A DNA stretch of 64,000 nucleotides, taken from Oceanospirillum sediminis. Lineage in GTDB: Bacteria > Pseudomonadota > Gammaproteobacteria > Pseudomonadales > Halomonadaceae. The stretch is taken from NCBI RefSeq assembly GCF_014164585.1, contig NZ_JACJFM010000003.1:162397-226396 (forward strand). Reading direction: 5' to 3'. Numbering within the stretch: position 1 is the stretch's first letter; every line of letters begins with the position of its first letter. This document shows, piece after piece, positions 31,087-41,149 of this stretch. Below the pieces are notes generated by a model. The model did no database searches. It was not told the origin of the DNA and saw only the letters and a list, made by a program, of their open reading frames with translations. A program made the position numbers and the translations under genes.

Positions 31087-33198
31087 CTATTTCTGGTCCA
31101 TATCAATGGCGCCATCCCAGTTGCGAGCCACTTTTTTACTGAGTAAACGGGCGCAGGTCTGATAGTGGAATTTCAGTGCCTGATCTTTAGGGAACATCAG
31201 AGCGCCTTTTTTGAACCACTTTACAGCACTCTCAAAGTCTTTCTGGTGGCGATATGATAAACCATGAGCAATATAGGTCTCTGCTTTAATCTTGGCTTCC
31301 TGCACTTTGACCGGATCATTTTCCAGAATTTCATAGATTTCAACCGGCTCTTTTTTCCCTTTTACCCGCAGCCAGTCCAGAATACGGTGTTTGAAAATAT
31401 CCCGATCTTCCAGAAGGTCCATTGTGTCACGGCTGACAATAATTCTGGCACCATAGTATTTCGTCAAACCTTCCAGTCGGGAAGAAATATTCACGGCATT
31501 ACCGATAGCGGTAAAATCCATGCGTTCAGCACTGCCTACCGTACCTATCATTACCTCACCGCTATGGATACCTATGCCAGTCTGAATCGGCGGATAGGAC
31601 ACTTTTCGTCGATGTTTGTTATAGAGGACCAGAGCACGTTGCATATCAATAGCGGCCAGAATAGCTGAGTGAGCACTTTTACGCTCACTATCCAGTTCGA
31701 ACAGAGCCATTATGGCATCACCGATAAACTTATCCACAAAGCCACCATGCTTCTGTATTGGTGGTTCCATACGAGACAGGTAAGAGTTCAGAAAACGGAA
31801 CACTTCATCCGGTGTCATCAGCTCGGATAGTTCCGTAAAAGCACGGACATCACTGAAAAGAATGGTGATATTGCCGCTGTCAAAGTTCCCCAGGCTGATC
31901 TCTTCAAAGTCATGGGCTTTTTTTCGGCTGATAAACTGTTTAGGAACAAATTTTTCGAAGGTGTTGGAGAATTTCTGACGGGTCTCCATGACACTCTGGG
32001 CCAGCAGGTTTTCTCTTTCCAGCATTCGCATGCGATCGGCGATACCCAGTGACATAATCATGCCGCCGAAAGAGGCCCCGATATAAGCGGAATATTCGGT
32101 GTAAAAGTTACTGGGAATAAAGCCCATTTCCTGAAGGACAAAGTAAAATATTCCCAGAACCAGTAACATCCAGCTCATCAGGTAGTACTGAACGGAGAAT
32201 ACCGCGCGGTTCAGGCTGACCGCTCCGGTGATCAGGCTGGTTACTGCACATACAAACGCAATTCCCATTCCGAAAGGTACCATAATGTCGTACGGTAATA
32301 GCAGAGACAGAAAAGCTCCCGTGGCGGCAATGGACATAATAGCGATCAGTACATAATCAATAATAGGGGTATTTCTGCGTGTGCCAAGAAAGCGACGGCC
32401 GAGCAATGAAAAGCCTATTACGCCTGCAAACAGGAAAAATGGCAGGCTTTTATCCGAAAGAGACGGGTAGTATCTCCAGATAAACTCAAAGGCAAAACCA
32501 TCGATAGACATAATAATGGCGACAAGGCATGCCATACTGGCGATATAGTACAGATAAATCTTATCCCAGCTGTTGACCAGAACCAGGAAGTTATAGGTAA
32601 TTAACAGAGCCAGTACACCATAGAAGAGGCCATAAATATACTGCTCAAGGTTCAGTTTGCTCAGCAACTGTTCGGGCTGCCATAACCTGATTGGCATGGG
32701 CATAAAACCTTTGGTTTTCAGGCGCAGATAAGCTGTAACGTACTGCCTGGCTGGAATATCCAGTCTGAACAGGAAATGTCTGCTGGAGAGTTCACGTTTA
32801 TAAACCGGATAGTTGGCATTGACCTTCCGGCTCAGACCCTGTCCATTAGCATCAAACAGATACAACTCCACCTGATCATAAAATGGATAGCCTACTTCCA
32901 GTATCAGTTCTTTATCCTTACTATCGGGATTGATCAGTTCTGCTTTAATCCAGTGAACGGAGCTGTACATATCTGAATCAGCCATACGAATGCTATTGCG
33001 TTCAAACAGTTGTTGTCCCGCTGCTCCTGCGATTTCTCTTATAGTAAGTGAGCCTTTACTATCCTTGAAGATGGAGATATGACTATTTAACAGATAAGGT
33101 CCAGATGTTCTGTCCAGTACCAGAGGTTCACGGGCAAATAGCAGCAATGGGCACATGACCAGGGTTAGTAGTGCCCATCTGAGTAGTTCTGGTTTCAT
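31087..33198 (-). CDS. Membrane class III adenylate/guanylate cyclase with 7TMR-DISM sensor
   Basis: The 703-residue protein starts with a signal peptide (cleavage after LLLFA, about residue 22), a periplasmic 7TMR-DISMED2-like domain (about 30-170), seven membrane helices (about 185-390), a short linker helix, and a class III nucleotide cyclase domain (about 440-620). ITILFSDVRAFTEL and FVDKFIGDAIMALFE give the metal-binding Asp pair; FTAIGNAVNISSRLEGL gives the transition-state region. A C-terminal TPR-like helical tail follows. It should make cAMP (or cGMP) in response to an envelope ligand; substrate identity is not proven. It stands alone on the minus strand. Confidence 0.88.
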   Translation of the reverse strand: MKPELLRWALLTLVMCPLLLFAREPLVLDRTSGPYLLNSHISIFKDSKGSLTIREIAGAAGQQLFERNSIRMADSDMYSSVHWIKAELINPDSKDKELILEVGYPFYDQVELYLFDANGQGLSRKVNANYPVYKRELSSRHFLFRLDIPARQYVTAYLRLKTKGFMPMPIRLWQPEQLLSKLNLEQYIYGLFYGVLALLITYNFLVLVNSWDKIYLYYIASMACLVAIIMSIDGFAFEFIWRYYPSLSDKSLPFFLFAGVIGFSLLGRRFLGTRRNTPIIDYVLIAIMSIAATGAFLSLLLPYDIMVPFGMGIAFVCAVTSLITGAVSLNRAVFSVQYYLMSWMLLVLGIFYFVLQEMGFIPSNFYTEYSAYIGASFGGMIMSLGIADRMRMLERENLLAQSVMETRQKFSNTFEKFVPKQFISRKKAHDFEEISLGNFDSGNITILFSDVRAFTELSELMTPDEVFRFLNSYLSRMEPPIQKHGGFVDKFIGDAIMALFELDSERKSAHSAILAAIDMQRALVLYNKHRRKVSYPPIQTGIGIHSGEVMIGTVGSAERMDFTAIGNAVNISSRLEGLTKYYGARIIVSRDTMDLLEDRDIFKHRILDWLRVKGKKEPVEIYEILENDPVKVQEAKIKAETYIAHGLSYRHQKDFESAVKWFKKGALMFPKDQALKFHYQTCARLLSKKVARNWDGAIDMDQK

Positions 33199-33419
33199 AC
33201 GGTCTCTATTTTCAAACTCCGCGCTTTTCCGAAGCCCCGTGAAAAATACGCCTTACCTGGCAGGATATTCAATGACTTATATACAGCACCGAACAAAGCC
33301 GGTACCTATCAGTTATAGCAGACTCAAAGGGATGCAGGAAATATCTGAAGGCTCATGATATCTTAAGGGATAACACAAAAATACCAGAAAATAATGTTCT
33401 GATTCATAAATGGATGATT

Positions 33420-33451
33420 TCCGTAGTGGATTGGAAATAGCCCACTACGGA
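33420..33451. terminator. Hairpin downstream of ugd, possible terminator
   Basis: TCCGTAGTGG (33420-33429) pairs with CCACTACGGA (33442-33451) across a 12-nt loop, 45 bp after the ugd stop on the minus strand. No clear T-run follows on that strand. The rest of 33199-33495 holds nothing I can name. Confidence 0.4.
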
Positions 33452-33495
33452 GTAAAGGCATTCAGTGAGACAGCATTGAGTTATGTTTAATCTTC

Positions 33496-34665
33496 TCAGC
33501 TGTCCCCGCCAAACAGATCCCGGGTATATACTCTTTCAGAGATATCCAGCAGATCATCTGTCATTCTGTTTGCCACAATGACATCAGCCCTTTGTTTAAA
33601 GTCGGCCAGATCGGACAAAACTTCAGAATTAAGGAAACGATTTTCGTGGGCTGCCGGTTCATAAATAATGACTTCGATACCGACTGCTTTAATGCGCTCA
33701 ATCACCCCCTGAATAGCTGATGCTCTGAAATTATCTGAGCCAGCTTTCATGACCAGTCTGTATACACCGACAACTTCAGGCTTTTTGCGAATAATAGAGT
33801 CGGCAATGAAATCTTTCCGGGTACTATTGGCGTCTACAATCGCCTGAATCAGGTTGTTAGGCACAGATTCGTAGTTGGCCAGTAGCTGCTTAGTATCTTT
33901 TGGCAGGCAGTAACCTCCATATCCAAAAGAGGGATTGTTGTAGTGGGAACCGATACGGGGATCAAGCCCTATGCCCTCAATAATTTGTCGGGAATCCAGT
34001 TGATGGGTTTCAGCATAGGTATCCAGCTCATTAAAGAAAGCAACCCGCATTGCCAGAAATGTATTCGCAAACAGTTTAATAGCTTCTGCTTCTGTGGAAT
34101 CAGTGAACAGTGTTGGAATATCTGTTTTTCTGGCGCCTTGTTGCAGCAATGTGGCGAACTGCCGGGCCCGTTCCGATTGTTCACCGACCACGATGCGGGA
34201 TGGATACAGGTTGTCGTACAGCGCCTGACCTTCGCGCAGGAACTCGGGAGAGAACATCAGATTACTGGTCTGATATTTTTCTCTGGCTGACGCTGTAAAA
34301 CCAACGGGAATAGTGGATTTAATCACCATGACTGCATCAGGGTTGATTGCGATAACATCCTGAATAACAGACTCAACACTTCTGGTATTAAAGTAGTTGG
34401 TTTCCGGGTCATAGTCTGTCGGCGTGGCTATGATCACAAAATCTGCTTCAGCATAGGCTTGCTGTTTATCTAATGTAGCCTGAAAGCTGAGGGCTTCATT
34501 GGCCAGAAAATACTCAATTTCCGGATCGGCAATGGGAGATTGCTGCTGATTAAGCAGATCTACTTTTTCAGACAGCACATCCAGTGCAATAACCTCATTG
34601 TGCTGGGCCAGCAATAACGCATTAGACAGACCAACGTAGCCTGTACCAGCAATAGCTATCTTCAT
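33496..34665 (-). CDS. ugd: UDP-glucose 6-dehydrogenase
   Basis: Ugd oxidises UDP-glucose twice to UDP-glucuronate, a precursor for capsule, LPS decorations or aminoarabinose. The 389-residue product has an intact NAD motif G7-T-G9-Y-V-G12, KSTIPVGFT, catalytic Glu residues in SPEFLREG (141 and 145), the Lys/Asn pair in AIKLFANT and the nucleophilic Cys253 in [11 protein letters not shown]. Its ATG overlaps the hldD TGA as ATGA. galU, encoded 5 kb away on the same strand, would supply UDP-glucose. Confidence 0.96.
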   Translation of the reverse strand: MKIAIAGTGYVGLSNALLLAQHNEVIALDVLSEKVDLLNQQQSPIADPEIEYFLANEALSFQATLDKQQAYAEADFVIIATPTDYDPETNYFNTRSVESVIQDVIAINPDAVMVIKSTIPVGFTASAREKYQTSNLMFSPEFLREGQALYDNLYPSRIVVGEQSERARQFATLLQQGARKTDIPTLFTDSTEAEAIKLFANTFLAMRVAFFNELDTYAETHQLDSRQIIEGIGLDPRIGSHYNNPSFGYGGYCLPKDTKQLLANYESVPNNLIQAIVDANSTRKDFIADSIIRKKPEVVGVYRLVMKAGSDNFRASAIQGVIERIKAVGIEVIIYEPAAHENRFLNSEVLSDLADFKQRADVIVANRMTDDLLDISERVYTRDLFGGDS

Positions 34666-35630
34666 ACTGCAGACTCCCGGTTCAGCCAGTCCAGATATTG
34701 TCGGACGCCTTCAGCTACTGTGGCAAATGGCTGATCATAGCCCGCCTCTCTCAGAGCAGAGATATCGGCTTCGGTAAAGCTCTGGTAAGCCCCTTTCAGG
34801 TGTTCAGGGAAAGGAATATATTCTTTATGGCCAGATTGACCACTATTGTTGTGCCAGGCCAGTACGGCATCGGCAACGTCATTAAAGCTCTGGCAACGGC
34901 CGGTACCCAGATTGAAGATGCCACTTTTATCCGGATTCTGCCAGAACCAGAGTTTGACTTTAACCAGATCCTGCACGAATACAAAGTCCCGGCGCTGTTC
35001 ACCATCAGCATAACCATCGGTGCCACCAAAAAGTTTACATACACCAGATTCTTTCAGCTGATTGTTAAAGTGGAACGCGACAGAGGCCATTGAGCCTTTA
35101 TGCTGTTCACGAGGGCCGTAAACATTGAAATAGCGAAAACCTGTGACCTGGCTTTCAAAGGTATGTTCAATACTGCGAACATACTGATCAAACTGCCACT
35201 TAGAGTAGCCGTATACATTCAGAGGTTTTTCAAACTCCCGAGCTTCTTTAAAGACATCACTACCGCCATAGACAGAAGCACTGGAGGCATAAAGAAAAGG
35301 AATTTTTCTGCCCAGACAGAAATGCAGCAGGGCTTTGGAGTAATCATAGTTATTGTGCATCATGAAGCGTCCATCCCACTCTGTTGTGGATGAACAGGCT
35401 CCTTCATGAAAGATAACTTCAATGTCAGGTAATGATTCCGGGGTGTTTTGTACCTGGCTCAGAAAATCGTCCTTGTCCATATAATCCGCAATATCACAAT
35501 CGCTGATGTTATAAAATTTGCGGCCATCACTCAGGTTATCCACAACCAGAATATCCGTACGTCCCTGTTCATTCAAAGACTTAACAATATTGCTGCCAAT
35601 GAAGCCAGCACCGCCTGTGACTACGATCAT
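34662..35630 (-). CDS. hldD: ADP-L-glycero-D-manno-heptose 6-epimerase
   Basis: HldD makes ADP-L-glycero-D-manno-heptose for the LPS inner core. The 322-residue extended SDR has the NADP motif [13 protein letters not shown], the catalytic Tyr-Lys in [27 protein letters not shown] and [18 protein letters not shown], all diagnostic. It is translationally coupled to ugd. Upstream, 35631-35943 should hold the promoter of hldD-ugd. Confidence 0.96.
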   Translation of the reverse strand: MIVVTGGAGFIGSNIVKSLNEQGRTDILVVDNLSDGRKFYNISDCDIADYMDKDDFLSQVQNTPESLPDIEVIFHEGACSSTTEWDGRFMMHNNYDYSKALLHFCLGRKIPFLYASSASVYGGSDVFKEAREFEKPLNVYGYSKWQFDQYVRSIEHTFESQVTGFRYFNVYGPREQHKGSMASVAFHFNNQLKESGVCKLFGGTDGYADGEQRRDFVFVQDLVKVKLWFWQNPDKSGIFNLGTGRCQSFNDVADAVLAWHNNSGQSGHKEYIPFPEHLKGAYQSFTEADISALREAGYDQPFATVAEGVRQYLDWLNRESAV

Positions 35631-35943
35631 TCAGAAACCTCGGAAATCATTCAGTGATCCCGGCTTTTCTCCTGCTGCAGATTATTATCCGAAGCAGGTG
35701 AGCGGCTTTACGGGATGTCATCAAAAAGTATCAATGCGTTAAATGAGTCTGGCTGTACGCTGCATAGCCAGATGAATGGGGTCATGCATTGTTGCTCTGA
35801 GCAAACGCTATGTTATGGTGTATGGCCACTTGTTGAGGACGTCTGTCCCATCATCAGGGCTCAAGCCCGAAATCGCGAGCTTTTGTTCAGAGGCTTAGTT
35901 TGTGTCTGGTATTTTATATCAGCTCAGGGCTATCCGACACCGG
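35631..35943. other. Intergenic region upstream of hldD
   Basis: This 313-bp space lies between the hldD start and the stop of the Ugd-like gene, both on the minus strand. It has no supportable gene; it probably holds the hldD-ugd promoter, but no -35/-10 pair is convincing. Confidence 0.4.
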
Positions 35944-37257
35944 CTAAAGCGTTTTGCCTCGCCCGATACCTGAAAAGGTCAGCCCGGCAGCTTCAGCCTC
36001 ATCCGGATTAAATATATTACGACCATCCAGCAGCAGAGGCGTATTCATGGACCCGGCCAGGCGATACAAGTCCAGATTCCAGAACTCTTTCCACTCCGTC
36101 ACCAGCATGACGGCATCAGCCTGTTCCGCAGCTTGCCAGGGGGAATTACAGTATTCAATATCAGTTCCTTCAGGCAAGGCTTGATCTGTAAAGTGCGTGC
36201 GCATAGAGTCCAGAGCAACCGGATCATACAGGCTGACTCTGACACCATGTGTCAGTAATGACTGAACCAGTACAACCGCCGGGCTGCCATAAATGCTGGC
36301 AGTACCGGGTTTGAATGAGCAACCCCAGATAGCGACTTTTTTACCCTGTACATCGGCATCAAAATAGCGCCAGAATTTACGGAATAACAGATCTTTTTGC
36401 TGTTCGTTAATGTCACAGACACTGCCCAGAAGACCGGACTGAAAACCGCTGCCCAGATTCTGTACCAGTTGCTCCAGGGTATTCATAAAGGCCTGGCCAC
36501 CGAAACCACACCCCGGATAAAGGTACTGGAAGCCAATACGGGAATCAGAACCGATACCGTGCCGCACCGGCTCAATATCAATATCCATAGCATCTGCAAA
36601 ACCTGCCAGTTCATTCATAAAACTGATGCGTGTGGCCAGCATGCCGTTAATGGCGACCTTAGTCAGCTCCGCTTCTTTGGGCTGCATAACAATCAGGGTG
36701 TCTTTACTGCGATTGAAAGGCGTTAGCAGACGTCTCAGATAATCAGTCGCATCATTATGCTGGCTGCCCAGAATAATACGTTCTGGTCGGGAGAAGCTTT
36801 CAATTGCACGTCCCGATTGAATAAAACCTGGCCAGTAGACAACACATACCTGATCAGGCAGGGCTTTATTCAGAGTCAGCTGCAAACGATCCGTAGTGCC
36901 AACCAGTACCGGATGGGTCAGCGCGATAATAACAGGGCTGTTTTGCAAAGCAGCCTGTTGACGGGCAAAGACCAGACAGTCTTCCTGCAGTTGGTCAAAA
37001 TTCTCAGTATTGCGTGCGTAGATCAGCAGGCGAATCGCCTGATTGGAAAGTGGGTCAGGTACCGTCGTACTGTATGGGTTTCGGAGTATTTGTAAGCGCC
37101 CGCTGCGACTTTCCTCGTCGAGCATACGCTTAAGACCAGGTTCTCCGGACAGATCCTGATGACCTGTGGTGCTCAACCAGGTCTGACAGCCTGTGGATGC
37201 CAGTACCGTTGCTTTTGTCCAGGCCACGATATCATCGCCTGTCACCAGTACACTCAT
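35944..37257 (-). CDS. Ugd-like protein lacking catalytic and NAD-binding residues (probable pseudoenzyme)
   Basis: The 437-residue product (ATG 37257 after AAGGA; an upstream frame overlapping pgi is rejected) aligns along its length with the UDP-glucose dehydrogenase next door. The NAD motif G-x-G-x-x-G is G7-D-D9-I-V-A12; SPEFLREG is WPGFIQSG, so both Glu residues are lost; and [11 protein letters not shown] is GCGFGGQAFMNTL, so the nucleophilic Cys and following Lys-Asp are gone. The Lys-Asn region (TKVAINGMLATRISFMNELA), GIGSDSRIG and the C-terminal KVAIWGCSFKPGTASIYGSP domain remain. The frame is open and codon use looks normal, so it is maintained. A regulatory or structural role is inferred. 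It lies 67 bp after pgi. Confidence 0.85.
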   Translation of the reverse strand: MSVLVTGDDIVAWTKATVLASTGCQTWLSTTGHQDLSGEPGLKRMLDEESRSGRLQILRNPYSTTVPDPLSNQAIRLLIYARNTENFDQLQEDCLVFARQQAALQNSPVIIALTHPVLVGTTDRLQLTLNKALPDQVCVVYWPGFIQSGRAIESFSRPERIILGSQHNDATDYLRRLLTPFNRSKDTLIVMQPKEAELTKVAINGMLATRISFMNELAGFADAMDIDIEPVRHGIGSDSRIGFQYLYPGCGFGGQAFMNTLEQLVQNLGSGFQSGLLGSVCDINEQQKDLLFRKFWRYFDADVQGKKVAIWGCSFKPGTASIYGSPAVVLVQSLLTHGVRVSLYDPVALDSMRTHFTDQALPEGTDIEYCNSPWQAAEQADAVMLVTEWKEFWNLDLYRLAGSMNTPLLLDGRNIFNPDEAEAAGLTFSGIGRGKTL

Positions 37258-37324
37258 GCCTGCGATCCTTTGATTACTGCTGTGATTGCCATTGTCTGAC
37301 TGATATGTCTGCTGATTATTGTGA

Positions 37325-39022
37325 TCATGCCTGCTTATCACTGGATAACTGTCTGACCTGGCTGATTTGTCGGGACAGAGCCTGTGTCGAGCTGTCCAGA
37401 TGGTTCGGGCTATCATTTTCAGCCACTGCACCAGAGAGTGCGGGCTGTAGTTGCAATGCCACGATTTTACCCAGCTCAACACCCCACTGGTCAAACGGAT
37501 TAATGCCCCAGATAACCGCCTGGGCATACACTTTATGCTCATATGCTGCAATCAGAGCACCCAGGGATTCCGGATTGAGGTGATCCAGTAATAAGGTTGA
37601 TGATGGCTGATTGCCCGGATAATGGCGATACGGGTTATCGGAAGGCTCAACGGCATGATTGCCAAACGCCAGTACCCGGGATTGTGCCAGGCAATTCGAA
37701 ATATTCAGTTCATGCTGAGCCAGCATGGAAGCATAATGTGCACTGCCCTGAATACTATCATAGCGGCGTGCGGCCAGAATAAAATCAGATGCGACGGCAT
37801 GGGTGCCCTGATGCAGCAGCTGATAAAATGCGTGCTGTGCGTTGGCTCCGACTTCTCCCCAAAGCACCGGGCAAGTCTCATAGCTGATCGCTTCGCCGGA
37901 CTGCAGTACCGATTTACCATTGCTCTCCATCTCCAGTTGTTCCAGATAGGAGGGAAAGAACTTCAGACGGCCATCATAAGGTAAAATAGCGTGAGCATGG
38001 ATTTTCAGGAAGTTAACATTCCATATACCGCAAAGCGCCATCAGTACAGGGATATTATTATCCAGAGGGGCCTGAGAAAAGTGGCAGTCCATTTTATGAG
38101 CGCCCAGCAGCAGAGCTCTGAAGGTTTTCATGCCTAATGCCAGCGCAATAGGCAGACCAATAGCAGACCACAGCGAGAAACGTCCGCCGACCCAGGACCA
38201 GAAATGTAACTGGTTTTCAATCGGAATACCCCATTGAGTCATTTTCTCAGCACTGGCCGAGACTCCAATGAAATGACATCGATACATCAGGGCGTCATTG
38301 TGACAGAACTGGCGTAACCAGGCGCGTACGGTATCGGCGTTGGACAGTGTATCTATGGTCGTGAATGATTTGGATGAGACAATAAACAGCGTGGTTTCAG
38401 CATTCAGATGACTCAGCAGTTCGAATAACTGACTGCCATCAATCGTTGAAGCAAAGTGGACTTTTAATGCTGAGGTCTGAGCATATTCACGCAGAGCATG
38501 GGTCACCATCAGAGGGCCAAGATCACTGCCACCAACACCCAGATTGACCACATCTGTGATTTTACGCCCGGTACAACCTCGCCAGATGCCAGACTGAATC
38601 CGATCCACCAGTCCGGCCATTTTGTCCAGTTGTCGATGGACTTCCGGCAGGATACGGCTGTCATCCGGTTGCAGGTGATCAGGGCCAGCCTGTTCTGGTG
38701 TACGCAGTGCCGTATGCAATGCCGCTCTCTGTTCGCTGTGGTTAACAGGCTGGCCTGTGAACAGATGTTTGATTTTTTCGGGCAGCTGGCGCTCTTCAGC
38801 CATCTGAATCAGCGTTTTCAGAATCTTATCGTCCAGTCGCTGCTTACTGTAATCCAGCGTCAGGCCATCGATGTGGCTGCAAAACATTTGTCCACGTAAA
38901 GGATGCTGCCGGAACAGCTCTGCCAGATCCGGAGCGGCTTCAGCCAGGGTATTAAGCTGTTTAAAACTGCTGCTCTGGTCAAAGGGCAGGGAGGTATATA
39001 ATGATTCCGTATCCGATATCAT
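37325..39022 (-). CDS. pgi: Glucose-6-phosphate isomerase
   Basis: Pgi interconverts glucose-6-phosphate and fructose-6-phosphate. The 565-residue product has the sugar-phosphate site ITDVVNLGVGGSDLGPLMV, SKSFTTIDT, the catalytic Glu-His region GEVGANAQHAFYQLLHQGTH and the catalytic Lys in INPFDQWGVELGKI. The usual GEPGTNGQ reads GEVGANAQ, a small variation. The Gln-rich tail after residue 530 is longer than in E. coli (549 residues). It feeds the surrounding sugar-nucleotide genes. Confidence 0.96.
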   Translation of the reverse strand: MISDTESLYTSLPFDQSSSFKQLNTLAEAAPDLAELFRQHPLRGQMFCSHIDGLTLDYSKQRLDDKILKTLIQMAEERQLPEKIKHLFTGQPVNHSEQRAALHTALRTPEQAGPDHLQPDDSRILPEVHRQLDKMAGLVDRIQSGIWRGCTGRKITDVVNLGVGGSDLGPLMVTHALREYAQTSALKVHFASTIDGSQLFELLSHLNAETTLFIVSSKSFTTIDTLSNADTVRAWLRQFCHNDALMYRCHFIGVSASAEKMTQWGIPIENQLHFWSWVGGRFSLWSAIGLPIALALGMKTFRALLLGAHKMDCHFSQAPLDNNIPVLMALCGIWNVNFLKIHAHAILPYDGRLKFFPSYLEQLEMESNGKSVLQSGEAISYETCPVLWGEVGANAQHAFYQLLHQGTHAVASDFILAARRYDSIQGSAHYASMLAQHELNISNCLAQSRVLAFGNHAVEPSDNPYRHYPGNQPSSTLLLDHLNPESLGALIAAYEHKVYAQAVIWGINPFDQWGVELGKIVALQLQPALSGAVAENDSPNHLDSSTQALSRQISQVRQLSSDKQA

Positions 39023-39144
39023 ATCGCTGAAATATTCCTGGTCACCGGTTATTACGAGCGGTTATCTGACCGGATACCTGCTATTTCACGGCTGAACAGG
39101 TTCCGGCTTCTGAAATGAGTGAATCTGCAGGAGTGGCCGCAGAG

Positions 39145-40017
39145 TCAGATTAACCCTGCTTCTGAGGCCAGTTGCTGATTGGCTTTCAGCCAGCCTTCGA
39201 TATAGCCGCAATCAAATGTCCGGCCTTTCATCCGGTAAGCCTGAACACTATGGCCATTGGCAATCAGCTGATCAATGGCATCGGTCAGCTGGATTTCGCC
39301 CCCGGCACCCGGTGGAGTTTCAGCCAGTACAGACATAATACTTCCGGGAAGAATATAGCGGCCAATAACGGACAGACGGCTGGGAGCTTCCGATGGTGAT
39401 GGCTTTTCTATCACAGATATCATCGCTACACTTTCACCGGCAGCAGGTTCCAGCCCGGAGCAATCGACAATGCCATACTGATTGACGCGTTCCAGCGCAA
39501 CCTGCTCAACCATAATCTGCGCTGAACGGGTTTCTGCAAAACGCTGACACATCTGCCGGAGGTCATTGGCCTGCAGATCTGAAGGCTGATTTTTAACCAG
39601 AACATCCGGCAGAATCACTGCGAATGCCTCATCTTCTGCAATCAGGTGAGATGCGCTATAAACCGCATGCCCCAGTCCCAGAGCCTGATCCTGACGAACG
39701 CTGGTAATTTTCAGTTCAGGTGGTGCTATAGCTTTAAGGGTGTCCAGAATCGCTTGTTTACCCTTTTCTTCCAGCAGCGTTTCCAGCTCGAAATGAGGGA
39801 CAAAATGGTCTTCAATGGCCGATTTGCCAGAGCGAGTCACCAGAATAATTTCATTCAGGCCTGCAGCCAGTGCTTCTTCTACCACATGCTGGATCACTGG
39901 ACGATCAACAACCGGTACCATTTCTTTAGGAATTGACTTACTGATAGGCAGTAAACGGGTTCCCAGACCCGCGACAGGGATAACCACCTTATTTAACTGA
40001 TTGTCTGAGACCGTCAT
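39145..40017 (-). CDS. galU: UTP-glucose-1-phosphate uridylyltransferase
   Basis: GalU makes UDP-glucose. The 290-residue product from ATG 40017 (MTVSDNQLNKVVIPVAGLGT) has the nucleotide-binding motif GLGTRLLPISKSIPKEM, EEALAAGLNEIILVT, and the C-terminal AYRMKGRTFDCGYIEGWLKA. A TTG at 40047 would add ten residues but lacks family support. It heads the galU-pgi-ugd-like run and supplies substrate to Ugd. Confidence 0.96.
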   Translation of the reverse strand: MTVSDNQLNKVVIPVAGLGTRLLPISKSIPKEMVPVVDRPVIQHVVEEALAAGLNEIILVTRSGKSAIEDHFVPHFELETLLEEKGKQAILDTLKAIAPPELKITSVRQDQALGLGHAVYSASHLIAEDEAFAVILPDVLVKNQPSDLQANDLRQMCQRFAETRSAQIMVEQVALERVNQYGIVDCSGLEPAAGESVAMISVIEKPSPSEAPSRLSVIGRYILPGSIMSVLAETPPGAGGEIQLTDAIDQLIANGHSVQAYRMKGRTFDCGYIEGWLKANQQLASEAGLI

Positions 40018-40211
40018 TTTTCCGCTCTTACTGTTCGTCTGGTGCAATAGTACACCAAGGCTATGCTGATCGGCAGTCCTGAATGCGCTGAGGGACTATT
40101 TTCAGCGAAAAGATGTGAAAAAATTGCCGATATGTTGTCAGAGCTGAATACCCTGATCTTCTGACGCCGGATTACGGAAAAAATTTTGTCAGGATGTCAG
40201 AAATGTTCCGA

Positions 40212-41000
40212 TTATGTTGCCTGACTGTTGAGCAGCACTTCCGCCAGTTCGGCAAAGCCATAGCCACCAGAGCTGGCGGTAATAAAGCGCGGGCTGTATT
40301 TCAGATCGGGTAAAAAACGGCGAATATTACCCACGCCAAAAGTGTGATCGAAGTGTTCAAACATCGCTTCATCATTCGGAGAATCTCCGATAAAAGCGCA
40401 TTGTCCGGGGTGCAGATCAGATTGTTGTTGTAACCAGTGCAGGGCGGTATCTGCTTTACTGTAGTCTCCCAGCCATGCGTTGATATGAATAGAACTGAGC
40501 CTGGCGGATATGCCCTGATCGGTCAGCCATTGTGTCGCTTTGATCGCTGTTTCTGCCGGCACCTCGGCCTGCTGGCCTATGTCAAAAGCCATATCGGTCA
40601 GGCGGTATGGCTGATCAAGGGTATAACCCACATCGGGAAAGTGCTCTGATAATTGCTGGCCCAGTCTGAGCAGAGTGGTCCGGTTTTTTGCCCTGACTGC
40701 CTCCGGATAACGAAATGACGTTTGTACATGCCCCAGGCTGTCCTGAGTCATCCAGAAACTGCCATTTTCTCCGATAACGGTGGTGACAGGCCAGGTACGT
40801 ATCATGCAATCACACCAGCCACCACAGGCTCCGGTAACCGGAATAACCTGAATACCAGCTTGCTGCAGGCGGGACATCGCCTGGAAGGTTTCCAGAGGCA
40901 GCTGTCCCTGCCAGGTCAGCGTATCATCCACATCGGTAAACAGAACTTTGACCGCAATATCCAGTTGATCAGGGAGAGGCTGGACAGAAACCGCATTCAT
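40212..41000 (-). CDS. HAD-IIB phosphatase, mannosyl-3-phosphoglycerate phosphatase-like
   Basis: The 262-residue Cof-type HAD hydrolase (ATG 41000) has motif I VLFTDVDDTLTWQG, motif II VIPVTGACGGW, the motif III Lys in LGDYSKADTA and motif IV AFIGDSPNDEAMF. The cap resembles that of mannosyl-3-phosphoglycerate phosphatases and sugar phosphatases. It is 149 bp after the EEP gene on the same strand, so it may act on a product of the imported substrate; substrate cannot be named from sequence. An upstream in-frame start adds 21 residues and is less likely. Confidence 0.75.
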   Translation of the reverse strand: MNAVSVQPLPDQLDIAVKVLFTDVDDTLTWQGQLPLETFQAMSRLQQAGIQVIPVTGACGGWCDCMIRTWPVTTVIGENGSFWMTQDSLGHVQTSFRYPEAVRAKNRTTLLRLGQQLSEHFPDVGYTLDQPYRLTDMAFDIGQQAEVPAETAIKATQWLTDQGISARLSSIHINAWLGDYSKADTALHWLQQQSDLHPGQCAFIGDSPNDEAMFEHFDHTFGVGNIRRFLPDLKYSPRFITASSGGYGFAELAEVLLNSQAT

Positions 41001-41051
41001 ATACAGGTTATCCTTAACAGTGATGACAGATAAAAATTCAATGATGTCTGA

Positions 41052-41079
41052 CCCGGCATACAAGCCGGGCCAGGTTTTT
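41052..41079. terminator. GC hairpin with T-run between EEP and HAD genes
   Basis: CCCGGC (41052-41057) and GCCGGG (41064-41069) form a 6-bp stem, followed on the plus strand by CCAGG and TTTTT. The orientation of the T-run suits plus-strand transcripts, yet the flanking genes are minus, so its role is unclear. Confidence 0.35.
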
Positions 41080-41149
41080 CGAGTAGGGTACCTGAAGCCG
41101 GTGATGGTGCCCGAAGCCGGATCGTACTCACAGTGTCAGGCACTCTGCA

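Noticed and set aside
37258-37551. N-terminal extension of the Ugd-like protein
   Set aside because: It overlaps the pgi 3' end, has no homology, and ATG 37257 has a good ribosome site and matches the start of Ugd residue for residue.
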